A stretch of DNA of 64,000 nt from Phyllobacterium zundukense (lineage in GTDB: Bacteria; Pseudomonadota; Alphaproteobacteria; Rhizobiales; Rhizobiaceae). The stretch covers positions 3,322,501-3,386,500 of the forward strand of contig NZ_CP017940.1 of NCBI RefSeq assembly GCF_002764115.1. Direction: 5' to 3'. A program made the translations under genes and the position numbers. Positions 55,686-64,000 of the stretch are shown here, in pieces (the stretch's first letter is position 1; each line of letters begins with the position of its first letter). The notes below the pieces were generated by a model. That model did not search any database. It was not told where the DNA came from and was given only the letters and a program-made list of their open reading frames with translations.

Positions 55686-56792
55686 TTGAAATCGCCTGGC
55701 GGAAAAATCAGGAAGGCCAAGGGCACAGGTCCGAAAGGCAATATTCCAACAAGCGCCGCACATCGGCAGAGCGCTACCAAGCCGCGCCCGCAATTTGCCA
55801 AGTCAACGCGCATTTCGGATGGCGATGTGCAGACAAAGACCACGCCACGTGCGGAACCGCAGCCGAAGCGGGTGCTGATCCGGCGCACCGGCGCGCGTCC
55901 GCAGGAAAAAACCGGGTTGATCCTCGAAACTCTTCCTTCGGACGATTATGCGTTACTCGACAGTGGCAATGGGCTGAAGCTTGAGCAATACGGCCCCTAC
56001 CGGATCGTACGGCCCGAAGGTCAGGCCATATGGCTCCCCGCCTCGGACAGGGCCGAATGGGACAAGGCTGACGCGATCTTTACCGGCAATACGGATGAGG
56101 AAGGTGTCGGCCGCTGGCATTTTCCTAAAGTGCCGCTCGGCGAGACCTGGCCGCTTGCCTTTGACGGTATCCCGTTTTTTGGCCGGTTCACGTCCTTCCG
56201 GCATGTGGGTGTATTCCCTGAGCAGGGTACGCACTGGTCCCACATGGATAGCCTGATCCGCAACGCGAAACGCCCTGTCAAAGTACTGAACCTTTTCGGC
56301 TATACGGGTGTTGCCTCGCTGGTCGCAGCACGTGCCGGCGCTGAAGTCACGCATGTGGATGCATCGAAGAAAGCCATCGTCTGGGCACGGGAAAACCAGG
56401 AAATGGCTGGGCTTTCCGGCAAACCCATTCGCTGGATCTGCGAGGACGCGATGAAATTCGTCGCCCGCGAAGAACGGCGCGGCAGCGGCTACGATATTAT
56501 CCTGCTCGACCCGCCGGCCTATGGCCGCGGACCGAATGGCGAAGTCTGGCAATTATTCGACAATCTGCCTGATATGGTCGATCTCTGTCGCGCCATACTC
56601 ACGCCTAACCCACTTGCTGTGGTATTGACCGCCTATTCAATTCGCGCCTCGTTTTTCGCCATCCATGAGCTGATGCGGGACGCGTTCACCGGTCTTGGCG
56701 GCGAGGTACAGTCCGGTGAGCTTATCCTGCGCGAACGCTCATCGGCGCGCGCCCTCTCCACCTCCCTTTTCAGCCGCTGGGGTGCGAAATGA
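55686..56792 (+). CDS. SAM-dependent rRNA methyltransferase-like protein (COG1092 type)
   Basis: A 368-residue class I methyltransferase. The first 60 residues are Lys/Pro/Ser-rich and disordered. The Rossmann methyltransferase domain shows VLNLFGYTGVASLVAARAG (SAM motif I), VTHVDASKKAIVWAREN (acidic motif II) and DPPAYGRG (catalytic motif IV). The family includes RlmI/RlmK-type 23S rRNA cytosine and guanine methyltransferases; the target here is not known. Its stop overlaps the next RNA methyltransferase start by four bases. Confidence 0.85.
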   Translation: MKSPGGKIRKAKGTGPKGNIPTSAAHRQSATKPRPQFAKSTRISDGDVQTKTTPRAEPQPKRVLIRRTGARPQEKTGLILETLPSDDYALLDSGNGLKLEQYGPYRIVRPEGQAIWLPASDRAEWDKADAIFTGNTDEEGVGRWHFPKVPLGETWPLAFDGIPFFGRFTSFRHVGVFPEQGTHWSHMDSLIRNAKRPVKVLNLFGYTGVASLVAARAGAEVTHVDASKKAIVWARENQEMAGLSGKPIRWICEDAMKFVAREERRGSGYDIILLDPPAYGRGPNGEVWQLFDNLPDMVDLCRAILTPNPLAVVLTAYSIRASFFAIHELMRDAFTGLGGEVQSGELILRERSSARALSTSLFSRWGAK

Positions 56793-57658
56793 CCAGACAC
56801 GAAGATTACCAGCGGGGCAGCGGACTTGCTCGCCCCGGCAAGGTCAAGGAAGTCACCAGCCTGACCAACCCGATCGTCAAGGATTTGCGCGCGTTGGCGA
56901 TGAAAAAGTTCCGCGACCAGCAGGGTGTTTTTCTTGCCGAAGGCCTGAAACTGATCATTGATGCGCTTGATCTTGGTTGGACGATCAGAACCCTGGTCTA
57001 CTCCAAGGCTGGCAAGGGCAATTCTCTCGTCGAGCAGGTCGCTGCCCGGACCATTGCCAAGGGCGGTGACGTACTCGAAGTCAGCGAAAAGATAATCGCT
57101 GCCATCACGCGGCGTGACAACCCGCAAATGGTCGTCGGTGTTTTTGAACAGAAAGTCCATTCCCTGTCCGCAATCAAACCGCAGGGCAACGAGGTCTATG
57201 TCGCGCTCGATCGCGTGCGGGATCCAGGCAATCTCGGAACGATCATCCGCACGGCAGATGCCGTGGGTGCTAAGGGGATCATCCTGATTGGCGATACGAC
57301 TGATCCGTTTTCGCTGGAAACTGTTCGCGCCACCATGGGTTCGGTTTTTGCCATGCCGCTGGTACGCGCCACCGAAGCTGAATTTCTATCCTGGCGAAAG
57401 AGTTTTTCGGGACTGGTCGTCGGAACCCACCTTAAAGGTGCCGTCGATTACCGCACGATTCCCTATGCCAACAAACCGGTCATCCTCATGATGGGCAACG
57501 AGCAGCAGGGGCTGCCTGACCCGTTGGCCTCTGCCTGCGACAAACTCGCACGCATTCCACAGGAAGGCCGTGCCGATTCGCTTAATCTTGCCATTGCAAC
57601 GGGCGTCATGTTGTTCGAGATCAGGCGTGACGCACTGAAGCTCGACAGTGGAACGTAA
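56789..57658 (+). CDS. TrmH/SpoU-family RNA 2'-O-methyltransferase
   Basis: A 289-residue SPOUT-class enzyme: an N-terminal substrate-binding domain ([14 protein letters not shown]) and a knotted catalytic domain with motif 1 [16 protein letters not shown], motif 2 [11 protein letters not shown] and motif 3 [17 protein letters not shown]. It modifies ribose in rRNA or tRNA; which nucleoside is not evident. It is translationally coupled to the upstream methyltransferase and followed at once by lspA. Confidence 0.9.
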   Translation: MTRHEDYQRGSGLARPGKVKEVTSLTNPIVKDLRALAMKKFRDQQGVFLAEGLKLIIDALDLGWTIRTLVYSKAGKGNSLVEQVAARTIAKGGDVLEVSEKIIAAITRRDNPQMVVGVFEQKVHSLSAIKPQGNEVYVALDRVRDPGNLGTIIRTADAVGAKGIILIGDTTDPFSLETVRATMGSVFAMPLVRATEAEFLSWRKSFSGLVVGTHLKGAVDYRTIPYANKPVILMMGNEQQGLPDPLASACDKLARIPQEGRADSLNLAIATGVMLFEIRRDALKLDSGT

Positions 57659-57671
57659 GAAAAAAAGATTG

Positions 57672-58175
57672 ATGAAAAATAGATCCATTTACAGTCTTTT
57701 TGCCGTCATTGCCTTCGCTGTAATCAGCGACCAGATCATCAAATATCTGGTCGAGACCGGCATGGACTATCAGCAACAGATTGATCTCTTGCCCTTTCTG
57801 GCACTTTTTCGTGTTCACAATAATGGCATCGCCTTTTCAATGCTCAGCGGCCTCCACGATCTTGCCCTGATCGGACTGACGGTCATTGTCATTGGATTTG
57901 TCAGCTATCTTTGGTGGAGCACCGCATCAGCACGCTGGATTTCCCGCTTCGGCTTTGCGCTGATTATTGGCGGTGCGATCGGAAATCTCATTGACCGCAG
58001 TCTGCATGGATATGTCGTCGACTATATTCTTTTCCACCTGCCATCGTGGTCGTTTGCCGTCTTCAATCTCGCCGATGCCTGCATATCAATTGGTGCGGCA
58101 ATGGTGGTGATCGAGGAAATTTTTGTCTGGCTGCGCGACCGGCGTGCCCGAGGCGGGGAGCCAGGAGAAAACTGA
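57672..58175 (+). CDS. lspA: Lipoprotein signal peptidase (signal peptidase II)
   Basis: Inner-membrane aspartyl protease that cleaves prolipoprotein signal peptides at the lipobox, needed for the lipoproteins in this window. The 167 residues from the ATG at 57672 include four membrane spans. The catalytic aspartates are Asp117 (GYVVDYI) and Asp135 (FNLADACIS), and NNGIAFSML is a conserved block. A GTG at 57648 would add eight basic residues and overlap the previous gene. After the stop, ACGGG/CCCGT with an outer TGACG/CGTCA (58173-58209) could form a weak terminator. Confidence 0.93.
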   Translation: MKNRSIYSLFAVIAFAVISDQIIKYLVETGMDYQQQIDLLPFLALFRVHNNGIAFSMLSGLHDLALIGLTVIVIGFVSYLWWSTASARWISRFGFALIIGGAIGNLIDRSLHGYVVDYILFHLPSWSFAVFNLADACISIGAAMVVIEEIFVWLRDRRARGGEPGEN

Positions 58176-58282
58176 CGCAAATACGGGAAATTAGCCCGTT
58201 TCCACGTCATGTAGCCGTCATCCATTTGTTGTATTCAGAGATAAACGATTTACCGATTAACCTCGTAAGAGAGCGAATCGCT

Positions 58283-59173
58283 ATGGGCATTGCCTTGCTT
58301 GAACCTGCATCAGCTACTAAAGATCAGCGCATGATGTCGCAGGTTGATTCAACACCCTCGCCGTTTACGGCGCCACGCCTTGTTTCGGTGCTAGGTCGCA
58401 TCGGCACAATGGAAGTGTGCCTTGCGCAGACAGAGGACGAAATAGCGTCTTCGCAGCAGCTCCGATTCAAAGTGTTTTTTGATGAGCTCGGGGCCAAAGG
58501 CTCTGCGACAATGGAACAGCGCGACGCCGATCGCTTTGATCCCTTCTGTGACCATCTTCTTGTCTATGATACGTCGATTCCAGGACCCAAGCATAAGCAG
58601 ATCGTCGGTACGTACCGGCTTCTGCGCTCGGAAAAAGCCTTTGAGACAGGTGGCTTCTATTCAGCCAGCGAATATTCGATTGACCGCCTTGTAGCTGCGA
58701 AGCCCGAATTGCGATTTCTCGAACTTGGGCGTTCCTGTGTCTTGCCCGAATACCGGTCAAAACGGACCGTTGAGTTGCTGTGGCAGGGCATATGGACCTA
58801 TTGCCGACACCATTCCATTGGTGTGATGTTCGGGTGTGCGTCCTTCCACGGTACGGTTCCGGCCGCCCATGCACTGCCGCTGTCTTTCCTGCAGCACAAT
58901 TGCCGTGCCACACCCGATTGGGATGTTCGCGCGTTGCCCGCACTGTACCAGCCAATGGATCTTGTCCCCACCGAGGCCATCAACTCCAGGGTCGCGCTGT
59001 TTGCCATGCCGCCGCTGATTAAGGGTTACCTGCGCCTTGGCGCGATGATTGGCGACGGCGCTGTGGTCGATCACGATTTTGGTACAACCGATGTCTTCAT
59101 TATCCTGCCAGTCAGCCGCATTTCGGAACGCTATATCAGTCATTATGCCGCTGAAGCGAAACGCTTCGGCTAA
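58283..59173 (+). CDS. olsB: L-ornithine N(alpha)-acyltransferase OlsB
   Basis: GNAT-related enzyme that transfers a 3-hydroxyacyl chain from acyl carrier protein to ornithine, the first step of ornithine-lipid synthesis. The 296-residue protein shows ELGAKGSATMEQRDADRFD, CDHLLVYD, the RFLELGRSCVLPEYRSKRT core and PLIKGYLRLGA. The start at 58283 follows an AGAGAG site; the longer in-frame ORF to 58046 lies mostly within lspA and was rejected. OlsA, the second acyltransferase, is not next to it. Confidence 0.92.
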   Translation: MGIALLEPASATKDQRMMSQVDSTPSPFTAPRLVSVLGRIGTMEVCLAQTEDEIASSQQLRFKVFFDELGAKGSATMEQRDADRFDPFCDHLLVYDTSIPGPKHKQIVGTYRLLRSEKAFETGGFYSASEYSIDRLVAAKPELRFLELGRSCVLPEYRSKRTVELLWQGIWTYCRHHSIGVMFGCASFHGTVPAAHALPLSFLQHNCRATPDWDVRALPALYQPMDLVPTEAINSRVALFAMPPLIKGYLRLGAMIGDGAVVDHDFGTTDVFIILPVSRISERYISHYAAEAKRFG

Positions 59174-59293
59174 AGTCATATTACATTCCGCGGTCACCTC
59201 ATCATCTGTGGAGAAAAGCGATCGATGAGCTGCTTAGAGGTGTGTAAATCCTGCGATAGCGAATAGATTGCTCCTGAATATCAGGAGACTGTC

Positions 59294-62023
59294 TTGGCCG
59301 AACTGGCATCTTACAACGAACCTTCGCCCTACGAGGCTGAGCCATTGGCGCGACCAACGCCCATGATGGAGCAGTATATCGAGATCAAGGCGACGAATCC
59401 CGATAGCCTGTTGTTCTATCGCATGGGTGACTTCTACGAGCTGTTTTTCGATGATGCGGTCGAAGCTTCGCGGGCGCTTGGCATTACGCTGACCAAGCGC
59501 GGCAAACATCTCGGTGAAGATATCCCGATGTGTGGTGTGCCCGTTCATGCCGCTGACGATTACCTGCAAAAGCTGATCGCGCGCGGCTTTCGTGTCGCCG
59601 TATGCGAACAGATCGAGGATCCGGCCGAGGCGAGGAAGCGCGGAGCGAAATCTGTCGTCAAACGGGACGTTGTGCGCCTGGTAACACCGGGAACGATCAC
59701 GGAGGAAAGGCTCCTCGATCCGTCGGAAGCCAATTACCTGATGACGCTCGGCCGCATCAAGGGATCCGGCCAGGGCCAGTTCGCGCTTGCCTGGATCGAT
59801 ATCTCCACCGGCACATTCCGTGTCAGTGAGACCGATCCCTCCCGGCTGCTCGCCGACATTCTGCGAGTCGATCCACGCGAGTTGGTTGTCGCGGACCCGG
59901 TATTCCATGACCCGGATCTGCGGCCGGTTTTCGATGTCATCGGTCGTTCCGTGAGCCCGCAGCCGCCGAGTCTCTTTGACAGTGCCACGGCGGAAAACCG
60001 CATCCAGCGTTATTTCGATGTCAGCACGCTTGATGGCTTTGGCCAGTTTTCGCGTGCCGAGCTCTCAGCTATTTCTGGCGCCATTGCCTATGTCGAGAAG
60101 ACCCAGATTGCCGAGCGCCCCCCTCTGATGCGGCCCGAGCGGGAGTCGGAAGGCTCATCACTTTTCATCGATCCCGCTACACGAGCTAATCTTGAACTCT
60201 TGCGCACGCTTTCCGGCAATCGTGATGGAAGTCTGTTGAAAGCGATCGATCGCACGGTGACGGGCGGGGGTGCCCGGCTTCTCGCGGAACGGCTGACCTC
60301 GCCCCTCACCAATCCGATGATTATTGCGGAACGGCTTGATTCCGTTTCTTATTTTCTCGCACGTCAATCACTGGCCGATTTGATGCGCGAAGCGCTGAAG
60401 GGGGTACCTGATATGCCTCGCGCCCTGTCGCGGCTTGCCGTCGGGCGTGGCAGCCCACGCGATTTGGGTGCTCTCGGCCGCGGCCTCGAAGCCGCAGGGG
60501 AAATCGCCAAGCTATTTCAAGGAGAGGAGTTGCCTGTTGAACTCGCACTGGTCCGCGAGTGTCTTGGTGGGCTGCCAATTGATTTCGCGACGCATCTCGA
60601 TCGGGCACTCGCCGATGAGTTGCCGCTTTTGAAGCGTGATGGCGGATTTGTGCGGGCACAATACAACGGCGAACTGGATGAAATGCGGGCGCTGCGCGAT
60701 CATTCGCGGCGTATTATCGCCGGCCTCCAAGCCGACTATATGGAAGCGACAGGGATTAAATCGCTGAAGATCAAGCACAATAATGTGCTTGGCTATTTCA
60801 TCGAAGTGACCGCTAACAACAGCTCGGTCATGACCGATACCGATGAAGCCAAGGGAAAGTTCATCCACCGTCAGACGATCGCCAATGCCATGCGATTTAC
60901 GACAACGGAGCTGGCAGAACTCGAAACCAAGATCGCCAATGCCGCTGAACGCGCCCTTTCCATCGAGCTTGGCATCTTTGAAGCTCTGACCAATGAAACG
61001 GTTGCCAATGCCGACGCGATACGAGCAGGTGCCGCAGCCTTGGCGGCTCTTGATGTTTCCGTGTCGTTGGCAGCTCTTGCCGAAGAACAGGGCTACTGCC
61101 GTCCGCTCGTCGATAACAGCCTTGCATTCGAGATTGTCGCGGGGCGCCATCCGGTTGTTGAGCAATCGCTTCGGCGGCAGGCAGCCAATCCTTTCGTCGC
61201 CAATGATTGCAATCTCTCTCCAGAAGGCGCGGGCAAAGGCGCAATCTGGCTGCTGACGGGCCCAAACATGGGCGGTAAATCAACATTCCTGCGCCAGAAC
61301 GCGCTGATCGCGATCCTGGCGCAGATGGGTTCCTTTGTTCCGGCAGGCTCCGCCCATATCGGCATTGTCGACCGTCTGTTTTCGCGCGTCGGTGCTTCCG
61401 ACGATCTTGCGCGGGGGCGTTCTACCTTCATGGTCGAAATGGTGGAAACCGCTGCCATCCTCAATCAGGCCAGCGACCATTCGCTGGTGATCCTCGACGA
61501 AATCGGTCGCGGCACCGCCACGTTCGACGGCCTCTCCATTGCCTGGGCGGCGGTCGAATACCTGCACGAAAAGAACCAGTGCCGGGCAATCTTCGCTACG
61601 CATTTCCACGAAATGACCGCGCTTTCGGAAAAACTTGAACGGCTGAGCAATGTGACGATGCGGGTCAAGGAATGGGACGGCGATGTCGTCTTCCTGCATG
61701 AGGTTGCCAAGGGGGCGGCTGACCGGTCCTATGGTGTGCAGGTCGCCCGCCTCGCCGGGTTACCCGAGGCAGTGGTCAACCGTGCCCGCGACGTTCTGCA
61801 CCAGCTCGAAGCGGGGGAGACTTCCGGCAAGGCGGACAAGCTGATCGACGATCTTCCGCTATTCTCGGTCGAGGTGAAACGTCAGCCGCCAAAGCCAGTT
61901 CAAGGCAAAGATAGCGCTCTGTTTTCCGCCCTTTCCATGGTCAATCCGGACGAGATGACGCCGCGCGAAGCGCTGGATACGCTCTACCGATTGAAAGGCC
62001 TGGCCACAAACCCGACATCTTGA
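59294..62023 (+). CDS. mutS: DNA mismatch repair protein MutS
   Basis: Recognises mismatches and starts repair with MutL. The 909-residue protein starts at a TTG (59294) with TCAGGAGA upstream; no ATG gives a better N-terminus. The mismatch-binding Phe47-x-Glu49 lies in [10 protein letters not shown], followed by connector, lever and clamp domains. The ATPase domain has Walker [10 protein letters not shown] at 656-664, Walker [11 protein letters not shown] and the conserved [10 protein letters not shown]-terminal segment ([11 protein letters not shown]) typical of MutS tetramerisation closes the protein. Confidence 0.97.
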   Translation: MAELASYNEPSPYEAEPLARPTPMMEQYIEIKATNPDSLLFYRMGDFYELFFDDAVEASRALGITLTKRGKHLGEDIPMCGVPVHAADDYLQKLIARGFRVAVCEQIEDPAEARKRGAKSVVKRDVVRLVTPGTITEERLLDPSEANYLMTLGRIKGSGQGQFALAWIDISTGTFRVSETDPSRLLADILRVDPRELVVADPVFHDPDLRPVFDVIGRSVSPQPPSLFDSATAENRIQRYFDVSTLDGFGQFSRAELSAISGAIAYVEKTQIAERPPLMRPERESEGSSLFIDPATRANLELLRTLSGNRDGSLLKAIDRTVTGGGARLLAERLTSPLTNPMIIAERLDSVSYFLARQSLADLMREALKGVPDMPRALSRLAVGRGSPRDLGALGRGLEAAGEIAKLFQGEELPVELALVRECLGGLPIDFATHLDRALADELPLLKRDGGFVRAQYNGELDEMRALRDHSRRIIAGLQADYMEATGIKSLKIKHNNVLGYFIEVTANNSSVMTDTDEAKGKFIHRQTIANAMRFTTTELAELETKIANAAERALSIELGIFEALTNETVANADAIRAGAAALAALDVSVSLAALAEEQGYCRPLVDNSLAFEIVAGRHPVVEQSLRRQAANPFVANDCNLSPEGAGKGAIWLLTGPNMGGKSTFLRQNALIAILAQMGSFVPAGSAHIGIVDRLFSRVGASDDLARGRSTFMVEMVETAAILNQASDHSLVILDEIGRGTATFDGLSIAWAAVEYLHEKNQCRAIFATHFHEMTALSEKLERLSNVTMRVKEWDGDVVFLHEVAKGAADRSYGVQVARLAGLPEAVVNRARDVLHQLEAGETSGKADKLIDDLPLFSVEVKRQPPKPVQGKDSALFSALSMVNPDEMTPREALDTLYRLKGLATNPTS

Positions 62024-62041
62024 ATGCCACGAGAAACGCTC

Positions 62042-62070
62042 ACTTCAAATGTAATCGTTTCGTTTGAAGT
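62042..62070 (+). other. Inverted repeat between mutS and glnD
   Basis: ACTTCAAA (62042-62049) and TTTGAAGT (62063-62070) form a perfect eight-base-pair stem with a 13-base loop. No T run follows, so it may be an operator or a weak terminator of mutS; 45 bases later glnD starts. Confidence 0.55.
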
Positions 62071-62115
62071 AAATTCGCGCTATAGCGTGCGGCCATCATT
62101 CGTAAAGTCGTGTTC

Positions 62116-64000
62116 ATGAGCGCCTCAGACCTGAAACTGGAACAGATACTCAACCCGGCCAAACTTCATCGTCAGTTTGAAGATCTGGTCAAATCCGCGA
62201 AGAAACAAGGCGCAGCTTCCGTCGATCGCAACAGTGTATTGCAGTTGGTGAAAGAAACGCTGAGCGCGGGCCGCAAGACTGCGGAAGAAATGCTGATGAA
62301 GGACGCAGGTGGTACACTCTGCTCTATCCGGCTTTCCTGGCTTATGGACCAGGTTATTTCGGCCCTCTACGACTTCGCCATCACCCACGTCTACCCCGCG
62401 GTAAATCCCTCCACAGCGGAACGCATGACTATTATCGCCGTTGGCGGATACGGGCGTGGTGGCTTGGCACCTGGATCGGATATCGATCTGTTGTTTCTGC
62501 TGCCTTACAAGCAGACACCCTGGGGCGAACAGGTCGTCGAGTATATTCTCTACATGCTTTGGGATGCGGGGCTCAAAGTCGGTCACGCCACGCGAAACCT
62601 TGACGAGTCCATCCGCCTTTCGCTGTCCGATATGACCATCCGGACCACGATCCTTGAAGCACGGTATCTTTGCGGTAATGAAGAGCTCTTCACCAGACTG
62701 GTGCAACGCTTCGACGAGGAAGTCGTCAAGGGAACCGGCCCACAGTTCATCGAGGCCAAGCTCGCCGAACGCGATGCACGCAACCGCAAGGCGGGCGCAA
62801 CACGCTATCTGGTTGAACCCAATGTCAAGGAAGGCAAGGGCGGCCAGCGCGATCTGCATACGCTGTTCTGGATCGCCAAATATTATTACCGCGTAAAGAC
62901 GAGCGACGAGCTGGTAACACTTGGCGTCCTATCCCCTGCTGAACACAAGATTTTCCGTAAGGCGGAAGATCTTCTATGGGCAGTGCGCTGCCACATGCAT
63001 TTCCTGACCGGCAAGGCCGAGGAGCGACTTTCTTTCGATATCCAGAGCGAGATTGCCCGGCGGCTCGGCTACACAGCGCATCCCGGCCAGCGCGATGTCG
63101 AGCGATTCATGAAGCACTACTTCCTCGTCGCCAAGGAAGTCGGGGACCTCACCCGCATCATCTGCGCGGCGCTGGAAGAGGAACAGGCCAAGCATGTTCC
63201 GGGCTTCAACCGGATTTTTCTTACCTTCTCACGGCGCAAGCGCAAACTTGCTGGCACAAGCGACTTCGTTGTCGACAATCACCGCATCACCATCGCCAAT
63301 GACGGTGTTTTCCATAAGGATCCCGTCAATCTGATCCGCCTGTTTCATCTGGCCGACGAGCACGGGCTGGAATTTCACCCGGATGCCATGCAACTGGTGA
63401 CGCGATCACTTTCATTGATCAAGACCGACTTGCGGGAAAATCCCGAGGCAAACCGGCTCTTCCTTGAAATCCTCACCTCGGAGCGCAATCCCGAACTCAT
63501 CCTGCGACGCATGAACGAATCCGGCGTTCTCGGCAAGTTCATTCCCGACTTCGGCAAGGTCGTCGCGATGATGCAGTTCAATATGTATCATCACTATACT
63601 GTCGATGAGCATCTGTTGCGTTGTATCGCGGTGATGTCGGAAATCGATCACGGCGATCTCGGGCAGGAACACCCCCTCGCCAACCAGATCATGCCCGGCC
63701 TGAAGAAGGACCGTAAACTCCTCTACGTGGCCTTGCTGCTGCATGATATAGCCAAGGGCCGTCCGGAAGATCATTCCATCGTTGGTGCCCGCATCGCGAG
63801 GCGCGTTGGCCCGCGCCTTGGCCTGTCGAAAACCGATACGGAAACCGTTGCCTGGCTCGTCGAACAGCATTTGACTATGAGTATGGTGGCACAGTCGCGT
63901 GATCTCAACGACCGCAAGACGATCGAGGATTTCGCCGAGATCGTGCAGACCCTCGACCGGATGAAGCTGCTGCTGGTTCTCACGATTTGCGACATCAAGG
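62116..64000 (+). CDS. glnD: Bifunctional [protein-PII] uridylyltransferase/uridylyl-removing enzyme, partial at window end
   Basis: Primary nitrogen sensor that uridylylates and deuridylylates PII proteins in response to glutamine. The first 628 residues are present and the ORF runs off the window; full proteins are about 930-970 residues, so the end of the HD domain and both ACT domains lie outside. The nucleotidyltransferase motif is GGYGRGG at 110-116 with GSDID (Asp122, Asp124). The GlnD linker [14 protein letters not shown] follows, and the HD hydrolase motif begins at [10 protein letters not shown] with LLHDIAKG (His543-Asp544). Functionally linked to the rpoN and ptsN genes earlier in the window. 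Confidence 0.96.
   Translation, partial: MSASDLKLEQILNPAKLHRQFEDLVKSAKKQGAASVDRNSVLQLVKETLSAGRKTAEEMLMKDAGGTLCSIRLSWLMDQVISALYDFAITHVYPAVNPSTAERMTIIAVGGYGRGGLAPGSDIDLLFLLPYKQTPWGEQVVEYILYMLWDAGLKVGHATRNLDESIRLSLSDMTIRTTILEARYLCGNEELFTRLVQRFDEEVVKGTGPQFIEAKLAERDARNRKAGATRYLVEPNVKEGKGGQRDLHTLFWIAKYYYRVKTSDELVTLGVLSPAEHKIFRKAEDLLWAVRCHMHFLTGKAEERLSFDIQSEIARRLGYTAHPGQRDVERFMKHYFLVAKEVGDLTRIICAALEEEQAKHVPGFNRIFLTFSRRKRKLAGTSDFVVDNHRITIANDGVFHKDPVNLIRLFHLADEHGLEFHPDAMQLVTRSLSLIKTDLRENPEANRLFLEILTSERNPELILRRMNESGVLGKFIPDFGKVVAMMQFNMYHHYTVDEHLLRCIAVMSEIDHGDLGQEHPLANQIMPGLKKDRKLLYVALLLHDIAKGRPEDHSIVGARIARRVGPRLGLSKTDTETVAWLVEQHLTMSMVAQSRDLNDRKTIEDFAEIVQTLDRMKLLLVLTICDIK

Noticed and set aside
58046..58282. 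Longer N-terminus for OlsB
   Set aside because: Mostly overlaps lspA and is Cys/Arg-rich, unlike OlsB; the ATG at 58283 has a ribosome-binding site.

Overview
The window looks like chromosomal core DNA of an alphaproteobacterium of the order Hyphomicrobiales (Rhizobiales), most like Phyllobacteriaceae/Brucellaceae (Phyllobacterium, Mesorhizobium, Brucella). The reasons are a 2874-residue cyclic beta-1,2-glucan synthase, a RegB/RegA (ActS/ActR, PrrB/PrrA) pair, OlsB ornithine-lipid synthesis, a Fur/Mur-type regulator without cysteines, the ptsN-hpf-rpoN-lptBAC order, an olsB-mutS-glnD block and many short rhizobial-style intergenic palindromes. The genus is inferred from gene content, not from a marker gene. 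I see no tRNA, rRNA, CRISPR array, prophage or transposase.

Layout. 0-3.3 kb: formaldehyde detoxification (S-formylglutathione hydrolase and S-(hydroxymethyl)glutathione dehydrogenase) around a DUF1345 membrane protein and a GNAT enzyme. 3.3-5.7 kb: a secreted EF-hand-like protein and an S10 serine carboxypeptidase-like lipoprotein split by a frameshift in an 8-base homopolymer. 5.9-12.8 kb: HrpB helicase, an MntA/HepT-type toxin-antitoxin pair placed directly in front of regB, regB-regA, MmcB and an L,D-transpeptidase lipoprotein. 12.9-19.9 kb: phosphoglucomutase, a 277-bp palindromic MITE/RIME-like element, a degenerate EF-G paralogue, and a class III cyclase fused to TolB-like, TPR-like and rhodanese-like regions. 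19.9-21.2 kb: the Mrp/ApbC Fe-S carrier.

21.5-29.4 kb: a complete histidine-utilisation locus (hutC-hutF divergent from hutI-H-G-U-D) using the deiminase/deformylase branch, with a clear HutC-like operator between the two arms. 29.5-32.5 kb: a copper/cytochrome-oxidase assembly group (CxxC secreted protein, PepSY membrane protein, PCuAC, SCO). 32.7-37.7 kb: three small unrecognised genes (leader-like peptide, 8-cysteine protein, secreted 56-residue peptide) followed by sbp-cysTWA sulfate uptake. Both units carry the same TAGAAT/ATTCTA palindrome nine bases before a -10-like element, which suggests one sulfur regulon. 38-46.6 kb: cyclic glucan synthase.

46.7-52.6 kb: a Fur/Mur regulator convergent with ptsN, hpf, rpoN, lptB, lptA and lptC. 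52.9-64 kb: sppA, ihfB, lapA, an ornithine cyclodeaminase-like gene, two RNA methyltransferases, lspA, olsB, mutS and the start of glnD, which runs off the window end. Nearly all genes are tightly packed, many with 1-4 bp ATGA/TAATG-type overlaps that indicate translational coupling.
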